Shown here piece after piece: positions 44,566-56,529 of a stretch of DNA of 64,000 nt (positions are counted from its first letter, which is position 1; every line of letters begins with the position of its first letter). The stretch comes from Hysterium pulicare CBS 123377. Lineage: Eukaryota; Ascomycota; Dothideomycetes; Hysteriales; Hysteriaceae. The DNA lies in assembly GCA_000467715.1 (NCBI GenBank), contig AJFK01000185.1, positions 62,001 to 126,000 of the forward strand, given 5' to 3'. Made by a program: the position numbers and the translations under genes. The notes under the pieces are model-generated. The model searched no databases. It was not told the origin of the DNA and worked only from the letters and a program-made list of their open reading frames with translations.

Positions 44566-45660
44566 TCATCGCTGCTGCATTTCCTAGCAGCATACGCTTT
44601 TCTTCTTTTACTTGCACTCCAGACTTTTGGATCACTGGCAAGACATCATTCCGTGGATCGGGTAATCCACGTTGCCTTTGAGAAAGTCATGAACAACACA
44701 ATATATACCGCATTTCATTGCGCATATCATAGTGAAGCATCATTTCACGCTTCTTTCATCTCTTTTGCATTCGGCGGAGTTCAAGAGGCGTTCCTCCGGA
44801 TCGGCCTAACTCCTCTCTCTACTCTTTGTCGTTCTTTTTTGTGCGATTTGTACAAGCGTTTCTGGATTTGCATACAACATGCTTTCGGGTTTCACGTCTC
44901 GATCAATCTTCTGGTAAGGCGCCACTGCGAATTTGGCGTTTTATTCTGGGTTCCCGAAGATACCAGATTGCGAATGATACCAGATGTCAAGCAGGTCATG
45001 GGGGCGTCCGAACTTTTGGCAAAGGTTGCCTTTCTTGTTTTGTGCGGCGTATGGCATTATGTTGATCTACATCGCTTTCTTATGTTTCTTTCCATCCCAA
45101 TTTCGGGGTATGTTTATATCAAGGACCTCGATTGGATTGGAGTTCATGGGTTCAGGGGCACAGCGGCTGCATTATCTCTGTTTTGGATTGGTATCAATCC
45201 GTGTACGGCACACACCGTGGTAGTCATTAAAGAGGCTTAGACTGGACCTCATCAAGGATGAGTAGGGTGGATAGGGGCTTGCGCACCTACTGTACTCTCG
45301 AAATTGAATAAAACGAAGTATTACTATGTTGGCAATCGCTTGATCACACTAGTGCCTTTCTGATGACTCTGGGATGCTAGGTAATCTACTATAACATTCT
45401 CCGCCAAATGCCCAATATATGTGATGCTTGAAAGCAGGAAGGTTCTAGCGATATGGCGACCGCTGCAACAGCTGATTGGACAGGAGGATAAACAGTGGCG
45501 CAAATCGGTCGCAATTCGAGAACCCAACCACGACTTTGCCATCCCATACGCGGTGCGATTCAGGCTGGTCGGACCTGATGGACGTCAAAAACATAAACTC
45601 GCACGCCCTCGTTATGTGAGACAATCGAATACTGTTCACTAGCGCTTACATATCTCCACG
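44566..45660. other. intergenic region
   Basis: 1.1 kb between ATG1 and the MFS gene. A plus-strand frame of 184 codons from ATG 44689 is open, but its hydrophobic, Cys/His/Phe-rich translation resembles no protein I know. It is more likely the T-rich ATG1 3' region than a gene. Confidence 0.45.
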
Positions 45661-47664
45661 ATGGGTCTCGGCATCCTGAACGATACGAAGCTTGAGCATG
45701 TTCCAGGTAAGGACCTGAGCTTCGAAAATGATGAGAATTCCTAACTTTCTATCGCAGGGACTGCAACTGTTCTGGACGAAGGCGCCAGATTGCAAGAGGA
45801 ATATGCGGCAACTCATTCCAGCGATCTGAAGTACGATTCGACTGGGCAATTCATTCTCGTGCCTCAACCTTCAAACGATCCCAATGATCCACTTGTATGT
45901 CTAGATCTCAGGGTTGTTCATTACTTGTACTGACATGAACGATGCTAGAACTGGCCATTATGGAGACGCGACCTGATCCTCCTAACACTGTCCCTCCTCT
46001 CCGTTATTGCCTCCACTCTTAGCCCGCTGCTCGCCGCAGATACACTATCCCTCTCCTTATATTTCGGTCGCGAATTTACTGAAGTCGCGCTGTTAACCGG
46101 ATATCACCTTTTAGGAGTCGGCATAGCAGGCTTCTTGTTCGTTCCATCTGCCAGGGTATGGGGAAAGCGACATTGCTACCTCATTGGGACGGTCGTCTTA
46201 ATTTTCAGCAGCGCGTGGGGCGGCGCGAGCAACCATAATTATAAGAGCTTACTAGCTGCGAGGTTATTCCAGGGTATAGGACTTGCCCCTTTCGAAGCTT
46301 TGGTCAATGCCAGCGTTGGCGACATGTATCATGTCCACCAGCGCGGAAAACGAATGGCCCTGTCCAATTTAGCGCTATTTGGAGGAGCATTCTTTACGCC
46401 GGTCCTGGTGGGCAGGATTGCGAGAGATATGAATTGGCAGTGGACGTTCTATTTTGTGGCGATCTTTTCGGGAGTGCTGCTCCCTGTAGTGTTTTTCTTC
46501 GTGCCAGAGACAGCGTTTCGGCGAGATGCGGAGTTTAATACGGATACGGCGACAAGACATGTCAGACACCAGAAGACAGAGACTGGACTTGAATTGAGCG
46601 AGAATGGACGGCATAGCCAGGGTACGGAAGTCGACACTGTTAGAGGGGATTTAGAGAAGCCCGAGGGGATGACAGACATTCAGGGGATGAGAGCTGCTGA
46701 TCACAGCATTACTCCAGCAAAAGTCAGTTGGACGAAGAGTCTCATGCCATTCAATGGTAGGAAGGAGGATGAGAGATATCTTCGCCTTCTGTTTAGGCCT
46801 TTCCCTCTGTTCTTCCATCCGGGCATACTATGGGTAAGCATCAATCGCACTTCTTGATAGGCCTTACGAAGCTCCTAACAAATCTTAGGCATGTCTCATT
46901 CAAGGCACTCTCATCGGCTGGACCGTCATGATCGGTATCGTCCTGGCAGCCATTATGTTGGGTCCACCTCTTTTCTTTGGTGAAGTTGAAACTGGATACA
47001 TGTACACTGGTGCCTTCATCGGCGCTCTTCTAGGCTTCTTCCTCGCTGGTCTGATATCAGACTGGTCTGCAAAAGCCTTCACTCGCCTCAATCACGGTAT
47101 CTATGAACCCGAATTCCGCATGGTTCTTGTCATCCCTCAGCTCATTTTCGGATGCGCTGGACTTTATGGATTCGGCATCACGAGCAACAATACCTGGAAG
47201 TATGGCTGGTTTTGGCCAGACTTCTTCTTTGCGCTTGAGGTTATGGGGATGGTGTTGGGGGCTGTGGCTAGTGCTTTGTATATCGTTGATGCGCACCGTA
47301 AGTTTTACTGTCCTAGCTTGCCTGATGAAACTTCTAATGGTTGTTCAGGCGAGATTTCCGTCGAAGCATTTACCTGCCTTCTCGTATTCAAAAACATATT
47401 CAGTTTCGGCCTGACATTTAGCAGCTATGACTGGCTTGTTGCAGCTGGTGTCAAGCCTGTTTTTATGGCCATTGCGAGCGTGCAGGTTGTTATTTGCTTG
47501 CTTACTGTGCCGATGTGTAAGTTTCAATTACGAATGAGTTTATTCGCTACAAGCTAATGTTGGTTATAGATATATTTGGAAAGAAAAATCGCTCTTTTGT
47601 TGCTCGCCATAATGTTTTCTTTAGGGCATCCGATAAGGTCGCTGATTGGCTAACGTTTTGGTAA
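45661..47664 (+). CDS. major facilitator superfamily transporter
   Basis: Six exons (45661-45706, 45758-45894, 45949-46833, 46889-47297, 47349-47516, 47570-47664) encode 579 residues. The splice NDPL/NWPLWRRD recreates the DPxNWxxWRR motif that precedes helix 1 in many fungal MFS proteins of the DHA1 group. About twelve helices are visible, with a long charged loop between helices 6 and 7 (RRDAEFNTDTATRH to KKSLMPFNGR-like sequence). The conserved A-like loop LSNLALFGGAFFTPVLVG and ARLFQGIGLAPFEAL fit this family. It is a plasma- or internal-membrane secondary transporter; the substrate is unknown. Introns are 51-55 nt. Confidence 0.88.
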
Positions 47665-48154
47665 TTCATTCACTAGAGATCCCCGATTGTCGCCATCGGT
47701 GGAGATCGATGGAGTTGGATTGATTGTGAAGATAGCTGAATAATATACATGGATATAATCTTAATCGCTTTCGTATTCATTGCTCCGAATTCGACCGCAG
47801 TTAATTATCTGAGATGTCAGAGACCGATAATGAAACGCACTTATCCCTTTTCACAGTCTTGAGGATCCTGTCTATCGAAGTATTCCATTTAGGGAGCTCG
47901 ACTAGAGATAGCGCAAATATGATCCTAAAAGAAAATATATGACATGTCCAGTTTTGTGGTGGTGAGGTTTCTGGCCAATCACCAATCTGGAGAATTGCTG
48001 ACTGGGCCAAGCGAGGATTAGCGCATTCGGTCGAATCTTGCGAGGCAGACGACTCTCCTCTTCGCCGACGTCCTTTCACTCCACCAACGCACCACCACAC
48101 ACCCAATTGACCCTCTCCCCTCCTCCTCCGGCTTTGAGCCAGCTTCTCGACACA
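47665..48154. other. intergenic region, promoter of cytochrome c1
   Basis: 490 bp holding the CYT1 promoter, including two CCAAT boxes annotated separately. A minus-strand frame across the CYT1 start is not supported. Confidence 0.55.
47975..47986 (+). promoter_or_regulatory. tandem CCAAT boxes upstream of cytochrome c1
   Basis: CCAAT occurs at 47975-47979 and again at 47982-47986, about 170-180 bp upstream of the CYT1 ATG. CCAAT is the site of the HAP/CBC complex, an established activator of respiratory genes in fungi. Use here is inferred. Confidence 0.55.
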
Positions 48155-49503
48155 ATGTTGGCGAGATCGTGCCTTCGCTCGGCGCGCTCGGTCGGCCCTG
48201 TCGCCCGCAATGTCGCCAACAAAACAGCTTCGGTACGCCTCGATCATCCACCCATCCCAGCAACACCCGCAGCTGCACCAGCATCATCCCGAACTTGTGC
48301 TCTTATCAATTGAACTTTGTACTGACTCATTGGATGAATAGCGCTCCGCCTCGACATCGAGCTCCTCAGCCGAGGAAGCTGCTTCGTCCTGGAAGACGAC
48401 AGCTCTCGGCTCTGGTGCAACCGTTTTCGCGATCGGATCCGTTGCCTGGTACTATCATCTCTACGGACGCAATGTCGATGCCATGACCCCGGCGGAAGAA
48501 GGGTGAGTGATCCAAATACTGGGAAGCATTGGAATATGTGGTAGAGCGGATGTTGGAAGAGTGTGGGTTTATACAGGACAAGCTCTAACGACTTCGGGAT
48601 TTTTTACAGGCTTCACCCACCCAAATTCCCATGGGAACACACTAAATGGCATAAGACTTTCGATCACCAGACGTAAGTATACCCATCAATGGCACGAGGA
48701 ACAACGCCGTTCTAAATATTCCTCAGTCTCCGCCGAGGCTTCCAGGTCTACCGCGAAGTCTGCGCATCATGCCACTCCCTTCAACGTATCCCCTACCGTA
48801 AACTCGTCGGAACTATCATGACAGTAGACGAGGCCAAGGCGTTAGCCGAAGAGAATGAGTACGACACCGAGCCCAACGACGAGGGCGAGATCGAAAAGAG
48901 GCCCGGAAAGCTATCCGACTACCTCCCATCGCCCTACAAGAATGACGAAGCGGCCCGTGCAGCCAACAATGGTGCTCTGCCCCCAGATCTGAGCTTGATG
49001 GTCAAGGCGAGACACGGTGGCTGCGACTACATCTTCAGCCTGTTGACCGGATACCCCGAGGAGCCACCTGCGGGTGCGGTTGTGGCCGAAGGTCTGAACT
49101 TCAACCCATATTTCCCCGGAACCGGCATTGCCATGGCTCGTGTGTTATATGACGACTTAGTCGAATACGACGATGAAACACCGGCTTCAGCTTCGCAGAT
49201 GGCGAAGGATGTGGTAGAATTCCTGAACTGGTCTGCGGAACCCGAAATGGACGACAGGAAGAAGATGGGCTGGAAAGTTATGGCTATTAGCAGTGTGTTG
49301 CTTGCGCTCAGCGTCTGGGTAAAGAGGTAAGTAAACCACTGAGCAGATCCTATTCTTAAAAAACGGCACTGACAGTTCAATCAAGGTATAAATGGGCTCC
49401 AATCAAGACCCGAAAACTCGTCTACACCCCACCAGTGGGCGCAGCAAAGAACCCCTCAACTCCCAAACCACCTGTCAGATTCGACAATCCAGGCAAGCAG
49501 TAA
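48155..49503 (+). CDS. CYT1: cytochrome c1, heme protein of respiratory complex III
   Basis: Five exons (48155-48232, 48342-48502, 48610-48672, 48727-49326, 49386-49503) encode 339 residues. Cytochrome c1 passes electrons from the Rieske protein to cytochrome c in the bc1 complex of the inner mitochondrial membrane. It has an Arg/Ser-rich bipartite presequence with a hydrophobic sorting segment ([20 protein letters not shown]), mature start near [19 protein letters not shown], heme site CASCH (Cys113, Cys116, His117), [21 protein letters not shown], the axial-ligand region [15 protein letters not shown], and a C-terminal anchor ([16 protein letters not shown]) followed by a basic tail on its own exon. 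All junctions are in frame. Confidence 0.96.
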
Positions 49504-50494
49504 AGCATGAGCGAAACGGAAATGTGGAGCTTGGGAAGGTTGGAGGAGAGCATAGAGGGAGGCAGCATAGGGGAGCAGAGGCAGGAATGTCGTGTCTTAT
49601 ATTTGTACAGACTACCAGAAAAAAAGAAAGATCCCATTTTCCAACTGTTTCTCTCTTTGTCCTGTCCATGGAATAGACACCGTTGGGTTGCGCGTAGACG
49701 AGTATATTTCTGTACTACCAAATGCAAGTTCCTTTGAGTTAACTTGACCAGCTTCGTCCTGAGATAAGGGATGTGTGATGTTCTGAGTTATCTCATATAG
49801 GTTGAAGTGCACTCGCCTAACGTCCCTCAACTTCTTTATGGTAGGTTTGCACAGTCCATTTCGGCTCGAGGAGTCACATTTTATAACTCATACTCCTCTA
49901 CACAAAGGGCTTAATAGTATTTTTCTACTTATCTAAAATTTATTATTTAGATTTTTTAATTTATTCAAATAATAAAAAGTAAAATTGAGGTATAAGGCTT
50001 TGAGGGAACTAAGCTTAAAACCCTTGAAGTCTTATACCTTGGTCTACAGAGCGCGATCAAGCTCTGGGATCCAAGCTGAATTCCTATCCAGGTTATGCAA
50101 GGAAGATATTATTAGAACGAGTGGAATGCTAGTACTGTTCCGCTTCGAGTAATGGGTGTTTAAGGTTGGTGATGCTGGTGGGATATTTGAATTAGGATCT
50201 CCGTGACTAGATGCGGTTTTTAAGGGGAGGAGGTTGTGTGTTGTATTTACTTTCTATTGTTTAGTGATTGGATTGACGAAAAGTTAATGTGAAGCTTTGA
50301 ATAATGTATGAAACTATAAGTATAGCAGTTGAACTTTAGGGGATGTTCTATATGTCAATTTGTCCATGATACCTAGCTTAATGGAGCTTATCTTCTTGTA
50401 GCTGATATGCGGTATGTAGGTAAAGAGGAAATTAGATATTCTAAAACTGACTATACATAAATTTCTAGATTCAAAGCATCAAAGTCTCCAACTT
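49504..50494. other. AT-rich intergenic region
   Basis: About 1 kb between convergent genes. The part around 49910-49990 is very AT-rich, and a hairpin follows at 49988. No gene is visible; it may include a decayed, RIP-mutated element, but no element can be identified. Confidence 0.45.
49988..50039. repeat. inverted repeat, 19-bp arms
   Basis: Arms 49988-50006 and 50021-50039 pair with three mismatches. The 14-nt loop contains the palindrome AAGCTT. All three mismatches can be explained by C:G to T:A transitions. It lies next to an AT-rich tract between convergent genes. Confidence 0.65.
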
Positions 50495-52297
50495 CTACAA
50501 CTTCGCTTTTGCCCCCTTTTCTTCCTCTTCCATAGCCCTAACCTTCAACACCCGCCTCAAAATCTTCCCACTCACGCTCTTCGGGATCTCATCCACGAAC
50601 CTAACACCCCCTCTCAATTTCTTATGACTAGCCACCTTCGCATTCATCCAGTCTGCGATCTCCTTTCCTTCTTTCTCCCCTTTACCTAATCCATCTTTCG
50701 GAACAACGTAAGCCCTCGGCACCTCAGTCGCCTGTTCTTTATCGTATATCCCAATAACCGCAATATCATTAACGCTAGGATGAGAGATCAGGATGCCTTC
50801 GAGTTCGGCCGGCGGGACTTGAAATCCCTTATACTTGATCAACTCCTTAACGCGATCTGTGATGAAGAAATTCCCGTTTTCATCTTGATGTCCTACATCG
50901 CCCGTCTTGAAATATCCATCATGCGTCAGGGCATTGTTCGTGCCTTCGGGATTATTCAAATAGCCCTTGAAGATATTCGGGCCTTTGATCCATAATTCGC
51001 CTGTTTGACCCGCGGGCACTTCATTCTCCTCCGCATCCATATACTTCGCCGTTTGGTTAGGCAGAAGTCTGCCCACGGATCCAATCGTCGTATCCCAGTC
51101 CTCCCAGAGCTGGGTATGTGTCGATGGACTCGTCTCCGACAACCCGTACCCTTGTTTTACGGGAATTTTGATGCGGGCATAGAGGGCATTGACGAGTTCG
51201 TGGGTTAGAGGCGCCGCGCCTGAGCTCATCATTCGCACGGATGAAAGGTCGTAGTTTGCGACGCAGGGGTGCTTAGAGAGCAGGAGGACGACGGGGGGCA
51301 CGAGGTAGACGAAGGTGATTTTGTGGGATTGGATGAGTTGGCAGAAGGATTCGATTTCGAATTTGGACATTACGACTAGGGTGAGGCCGCAAGAGAGGGC
51401 TTGGTGGATTAGAACTGTGAGGCCTGATTCATTTATCAGTAACGGTTATAGTACTGTAATATGTGATTTGAGGAAAGAGAGGAGCCAAACCGTAGATGTG
51501 GAAGAAGGGTAAGAATGATATTATCTTATCCCCCTCACCCTTAGGCCCATTGTCCCATCTTAAGTTCCCGGCTTCTCCAGCCCTCAACATAAGGACATTG
51601 GCAACGATGTTCCTATGTGTGAGCATCACGCCCTTCGGATGTCCCGTCGTGCCAGACGAATACACCAGAAACGCCAGGTCCTCCTCTGGATTGATCTTCG
51701 CGCGGCGATACCGCGCTGTACCAGAGGTATTTCGTATACTAGTGAAATGCTTAATAGTCCCACTCGTATCCCTCTGATCTCCCATGATAATAACCCTATC
51801 CTCAGGCAACCCCACCAGGTTCGCAGCCTTCTTCGCCGTCTCAATAAACGGTAGTTGCGTCACTATCGCCTTCGCGCCTGCATCTTTAAGCTGGAAGGCG
51901 AGCTCATTCACCGTATAGCCTGGATTTGCAGGACTCAGAATCCCGCCAGCCCAGTGACAACCCCATGTTATTGCGGGTGTGTCAATGCAATTTGGGGTGT
52001 AGAGTGCCAGTACATCGCCTTTTTGCCAGTCCCAGAGCGCTTTGAGACCTTTCCCGAAGTCGATGGCCGTGGCTTTGACTTGGGCATAGGTGTAGGAGCG
52101 CTTGGTGCTGGCATCTTGGTAAATGACTATTAAAATGTTAGTTGGCACGAGCAACAAAAATAGAGGGTGTGAGATGTGGTTTAGGACGAACCCTTGTCTT
52201 CTGGGAATTGCCGATCTTGATCTGTTCTTTCGAATAGAAAGGCCCATAGATCTATTTCGGGCACGTCAATTGACGGGAAAGTAGATGCAGTAGGCAT
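50495..52297 (-). CDS. 4-coumarate:CoA ligase-like acyl-CoA synthetase, peroxisomal (PTS1)
   Basis: Exons 52192-52297, 51491-52126 and 50495-51423 encode 556 residues. The adenylate-forming family is shown by the P-loop YSSGTTGHPKGVMLTH, KQGYGLSETSPSTH, the hinge/A8 region GYFKTGDVGHQDENGNFFI, DRVKELIKYKGFQV, and the C-terminal catalytic Lys in PKSVSGKILRR. These enzymes activate an aromatic or fatty carboxylic acid with ATP and join it to CoA. The protein ends KGAKAKL; AKL is a type 1 peroxisomal targeting signal. Introns are 65 and 67 nt; the first has a less common GTTCGT donor. It is divergent from a thioesterase-like gene that also ends in a PTS1. The substrate is not readable. Confidence 0.92.
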
Positions 52298-52730
52298 GAT
52301 GGCGAGTTAACAAAGAGATGTCTTGGTCTATAGGGTATATATATCCAACAAAAGAAGTGAAAGAAAGGAAAGATGCGATAAGCAAAAGAGATTTTGGGTC
52401 ACATCAGCGCGACTGGCGAAGTCCGATTCCTCGGAGCTCCAGAACCAGATTAGTCCCTTCACTACGTGACTTTTGTCGTGCCGTCACTCACAGACGGCAT
52501 GCCGTGTATTTAAGCCGTTTGAACGCGGGGGAAGGAATCGTGGAGATACGCCGAGGTATTGTCTCTTGGCAGGGACAGGTGAAAGTCCGAGCTTCAACCG
52601 TGCCGAGGTCTGTTCTGACGTAGTACGAGACATTCACTATGCGCCCTAGGCAGATGGAGCCGCATGGTAAGCATGCAACGACCACTGTACCATCTCAAAG
52701 CAGTAATTGGTCTTTCGTTGAATTAGAAAC
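52298..52730. promoter_or_regulatory. shared divergent promoter with three CCTCGG motifs
   Basis: This 433-bp region separates the start codons of the two PTS1 enzymes. CCTCGG occurs at 52429-52434, and its complement CCGAGG at 52551-52556 and 52603-52608. CCTCGG is the established core site of the fungal fatty-acid regulators FarA/FarB (Ctf1 family). A TATATATA element lies near 52335. Co-regulation is inferred. Confidence 0.6.
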
Positions 52731-53702
52731 ATGACCTCCTGGGCAGAAGCAACAGCAGTCAAGATCATAGATTCGCACACATACGAATGTTATCTCCGCG
52801 ATGATTGGAGTATAGGCCAAGGCAAGCTTCTCATGCATACTTCCTGAAGAAGCCCCCCTCTAAACTCAATGTATTGACTATCTGAAATAGTTCCAAATGG
52901 CGGCTACGTAACAGGCTGTCTCCTCCAAGTTGTCTCAACCCACTTCAGCACAACCCTCCGCAAACAAAACCAACCACATACCATAGCCCTCCATGCCGAA
53001 TTCCTCCGTCGGACAGGCATCGGACAGGCAACATGCAAAGTCCAAGATGTAAAGCTAGGCCGCCAAACCTCCATCGTCCATGTCACGATGTCCCAAGAAG
53101 GACGAGAAGAAGTAGTAGCATATATAACGAATTCAAATCTCCATACCGAGGATGGCGTATCATTCGACACAGAATACACATTGCATCCCCCACCTCCACC
53201 CGTAGATCTCGTTAGATTAGAAGAAGATAAAGACGACAATTGGGTCTTTGTAAAAGAGATGCCCTTTGCGAAATTTCGCAAAGCCTCTCAAAAAGTAAAA
53301 TGGCACCTCCCACGTCAGGGGCAAATAAACCGGAGTCTAGCAGACGAATGGCTACGTTTCGCGGACGGGTCCAGATTCATAAACTCGAGTCTTGGTTTCG
53401 TGTGCGATATGTTTCCGCAGATTGTTGAGGGGTATAGGGATACGAGCCAAGGGCCTTTTTGGTATCCAACGCTACTTTTGAATTTAGATGTGAAGAAGGC
53501 GCTGCCGGAGGAGGGTGTGGAGTGGCTTTACGTTCGAGTACGCTCGAAGCAGATTAAGAACGGGAGGTTGGATTTAGAGGTTATTATTATGGATGCTGAG
53601 GGGGATATTGTGGCGCTCAGTCATCATGTCAGTATGGTGTTGGATGCCAGCAGGAACCTGGCGAAGAGGAGGGAGAAAGAAGATGGTGGGAGTAAGCTAT
53701 AG
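52731..53702 (+). CDS. thioesterase-like (hot-dog/TesB-type) protein, peroxisomal (PTS1)
   Basis: Exons 52731-52821 and 52891-53702 encode 300 residues. The intron is of the GC-AG class (AAG|GCAAGC donor) and joins WSIGQ to VPNGGYVTG. The motif PNGGYVTGCLLQ with HAEFLRRTGIGQATCKV and the late LDVKKALPEEGVEWLYVRVR plus VALSHHVSMVLD match the fungal thioesterase-like double hot-dog family (acyl-CoA thioesterase II type). Such enzymes cleave acyl-CoA to free acid and CoA. The protein ends EDGGSKL; SKL is the classic type 1 peroxisomal signal. A ligase and a thioesterase in one organelle suggest control of a CoA-thioester pool. Substrate unknown. Confidence 0.87.
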
Positions 53703-54182
53703 ACTAGACAACCATACCCGTAAGAGTAGAAATGTAAATATCATGTGGATTAATATTCTATCTGTAACACCCACCATATTAGTACCAATTTGTGGCCAAA
53801 CACTAGGCCACTTTTCCGACCCATCAAACATTTCATGTACTACTGTTTGTGACAATTTCAAGGGAGCTCAGTCCTTTAGGAAAGTTTCTCCGAGCCCAAA
53901 CGAACTATGCGGGCCGTTACCAGCGAAGATTGTAGAGACGGACGTAGACCTGGAAGAGCAGAGACTCAACGCGCCCACTGCGCATTCTGTAGAACTCTGC
54001 ATGAGATCGAGCATCATACTCGTCGGCATTGGTTCTTAATAATATTTTACAGAAAAAAGTGTAGGTGATGCCACCCCCCATCTTGGTCTTCAAGCCAGAA
54101 GGCCGTTATTTACAAATCCCTTTCTGGGTGTCCAAGACACCGAACTCCAAACAGTGTCCATAATCTACAAATGTACGGTGTA
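53703..54182. other. convergent intergenic region
   Basis: 480 bp between convergent genes. I see no gene or repeat. Confidence 0.5.
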
Positions 54183-56529
54183 TCATGCTATATTACCAGC
54201 CAGCCCAAGAAAAAGTGCTTGGGCAGCGAGTTGGAGGGTCCAAATGCCGACCTTCTTGATCCGTCGTTTGCGCGCTGTGGTATCGTCCGTGACATCTCGA
54301 GCAAAAGCATCGTACATCTTAAGACAAATTAGTAACGTCGAGAAAACTAAGTTTAGTGTAGAGAAACGTACCTCGCGAGACAAGTCGTCCATTAGCCCAC
54401 TATCATAAATAGTCCAACTTCCATCGAATTCACTCGCTCGCTTGACGACTCTGCAATTGAGTGGAATAAAGGTTCTCTTGGAATTGATGTAGGCGACAAT
54501 GGGTCGAACGAGAGCATTGTTGACGTAGGATATGTCTTTCGTGAAGATAGGGACTGCAGCCCGAACGTCATTGAGATGTACGCGCATGTCCATAATGATG
54601 AACCTTTTGTCATCTTTCTTTAGAATAGCCTGATCAAAGGATTGTTGCGTCGCATCTTCCCTCTCTAATTCATGCGTATTATCATGAGCATGCCAGTGGC
54701 TGGATGTAACTGTGGCTTCAACGCGGTCGTACATGTCTGACATGACTTTGGCAATGCTCTCATCGTTGTCGTTTGGTATCATGATGTCTGCAACAATATC
54801 GACATTCCCTTCGTGTATCCAAGAAAATGGACCTTCATAACCCCTATTCAAATGATCGATGTTCAACGCATCAATCCTAATCCGGCTGTGTTTTTTCCAA
54901 GTGGCCCCATCCTCTGCATCGCGTCCGTCAATTAGTTGCGATCCCGTATAATTGTGGGTTTGACGAGGATGAATGGTGAATAGAGAATTGTCAAAAGACC
55001 CTGACATCATATTCGCGGACATGAAGTCATAGAACAGCCATTGCTTCCGTAGTTGCGGCAGATCGCAAGAGTAAATGCTCACTGAGAAAGGACGAAATTT
55101 GTTGGGTTGATAAATGGTGACCAGTAAGTCCTCCATCTTGAAAGAGTCCAATTCAAAGTCTCCTGGATGGTGCTCATGCTTGTACGTCCTTGGATCAACA
55201 TATTCCGCCGGGTGATGCACTGAGGTTCGATCCACAACGCCACGGATCCCCTTTATTTCGACGTCTTTCAGTAATCCCTTACCATTGAACCATTTGGTGA
55301 ACGATAGGGTTACATTCACTGTATCGATAGAGATATCAAATTGAGTATAATTCGTGTCCTCCTCTTCTACAGTCCCGTCTGCAATGTCCCGTTCTTTCTG
55401 CGCAATGCCCGCGGCAGCCGCTGCTGCAGACATTTGAGATCCTTTGCTGACTTTCGATTGTCCTTGGCCAGGCCTTCGAGAAACAAATACTGTCTTGAAT
55501 GATATGACTCCATCTTTCCATTTCGGCACGACTGCGGATTCGAAAACCACTTTAATGCCGGAGGACTTAGTCAGATAGTTTCCAATCCATTGAGCAAGGG
55601 TTTCTATGAGTTCTAATTAGTTGATCTCCTGGTCAAATATGAGGGAGTAAAAGCCTACCTTGCGCAAAGACGGTGTTGATTAACAGAATAGCCAAGGAGA
55701 AAAACGTTGTAGTTCCAACAATGATCCAGATTACGTGGGCGGCGAGAATCCATGAGAATAGTGCGGTAATTTCATCGGCATTGAATGGACGAGTGCTCTT
55801 GATAGTGAGCCATTTGAAATGTACTTTCAGACGAGACCAAAATCCAGTTGCCGCAGAGAGAAGTTCTGCTTTGGTTGGGCGATGGAAATGCGGAAGAGAT
55901 TGAGGTAGGCGCTCCAAGAATGGCTTGCCAGTCGTAGTCGATTCAGAGGAAGGTGTAGACGTAGGTTCCTCGGGCGATTCAGAGGACTTCGGATTAGGTG
56001 ATAACTGGGCTTGAGGAGCGGAGGATGGGTTGGATTTAAGAGGGGGTGCATTTGTGGCTGAACTCTTGTCTCTCCTATCACCTACACTTCTTCGCCTTGG
56101 CCCGAAGTATTTATAACGAGTATTTATCCATGCTAAAGAAGCACATGCTCTCACCGTTCCGGGTGCGCGAGACGGGTATGTTGACAGTGTATTTAGGACA
56201 AATGCGGAGTTTATCCCACAATTCTTGGAAAGGGCGGGCGGAGTCCAAGAGGTTGATATGTGAGAATATGATCGCGGCCTCGAGAAGGTCGTCGGAGCAA
56301 GGAATGTTAGTGCTAATGGCCGAGGTCGAGAGAGTTTGAATATAGGGTGCGGAGGTGTGAAAGGAAGAGATTGGTCGACGGCAGAACGTCGCAATATCGC
56401 GCCGACCGTGATGCCTACATTGCGACTCATTATCTTTTTGGCATAAACATGGTGGCCGTCTGCGTGGTGTCGAGTTCGCAGACAGGCATAGAGGACTGGT
56501 CTTGATTTAGTGACGCAGTACAGTTTCAA
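54183..56529 (-). CDS. mitochondrial distribution and morphology protein Mdm31/Mdm32
   Basis: Exons 55659-56529, 54372-55603 and 54183-54317 encode 745 residues (712 if the ATG at 56430 is used). Mdm31 and Mdm32 are inner mitochondrial membrane proteins needed for normal mitochondrial shape and mtDNA inheritance. The N-terminal part is Arg/Ser-rich, consistent with a presequence. A first helix (WIIVGTTTFFSLAILLINTVFA) is followed by LAQWIGNYLTKSSGIKVVFE, VISFKTVFVSRRP, VTLSFTKWFNGKGLLKDVEI, GIRGVVDRTSV and IHEGNVDIVADIMIP, all characteristic. The last exon supplies the C-terminal helix. The choice between Mdm31 and Mdm32 is not possible by eye. Confidence 0.9.

Noticed and set aside
44653-45240. 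Plus-strand open frame of about 190 codons downstream of ATG1
   Set aside because: It opens on GTG with the first ATG at 44689. The translation is hydrophobic and Cys/His/Phe-rich with no recognisable motif, and the region fits a T-rich 3' untranslated stretch.
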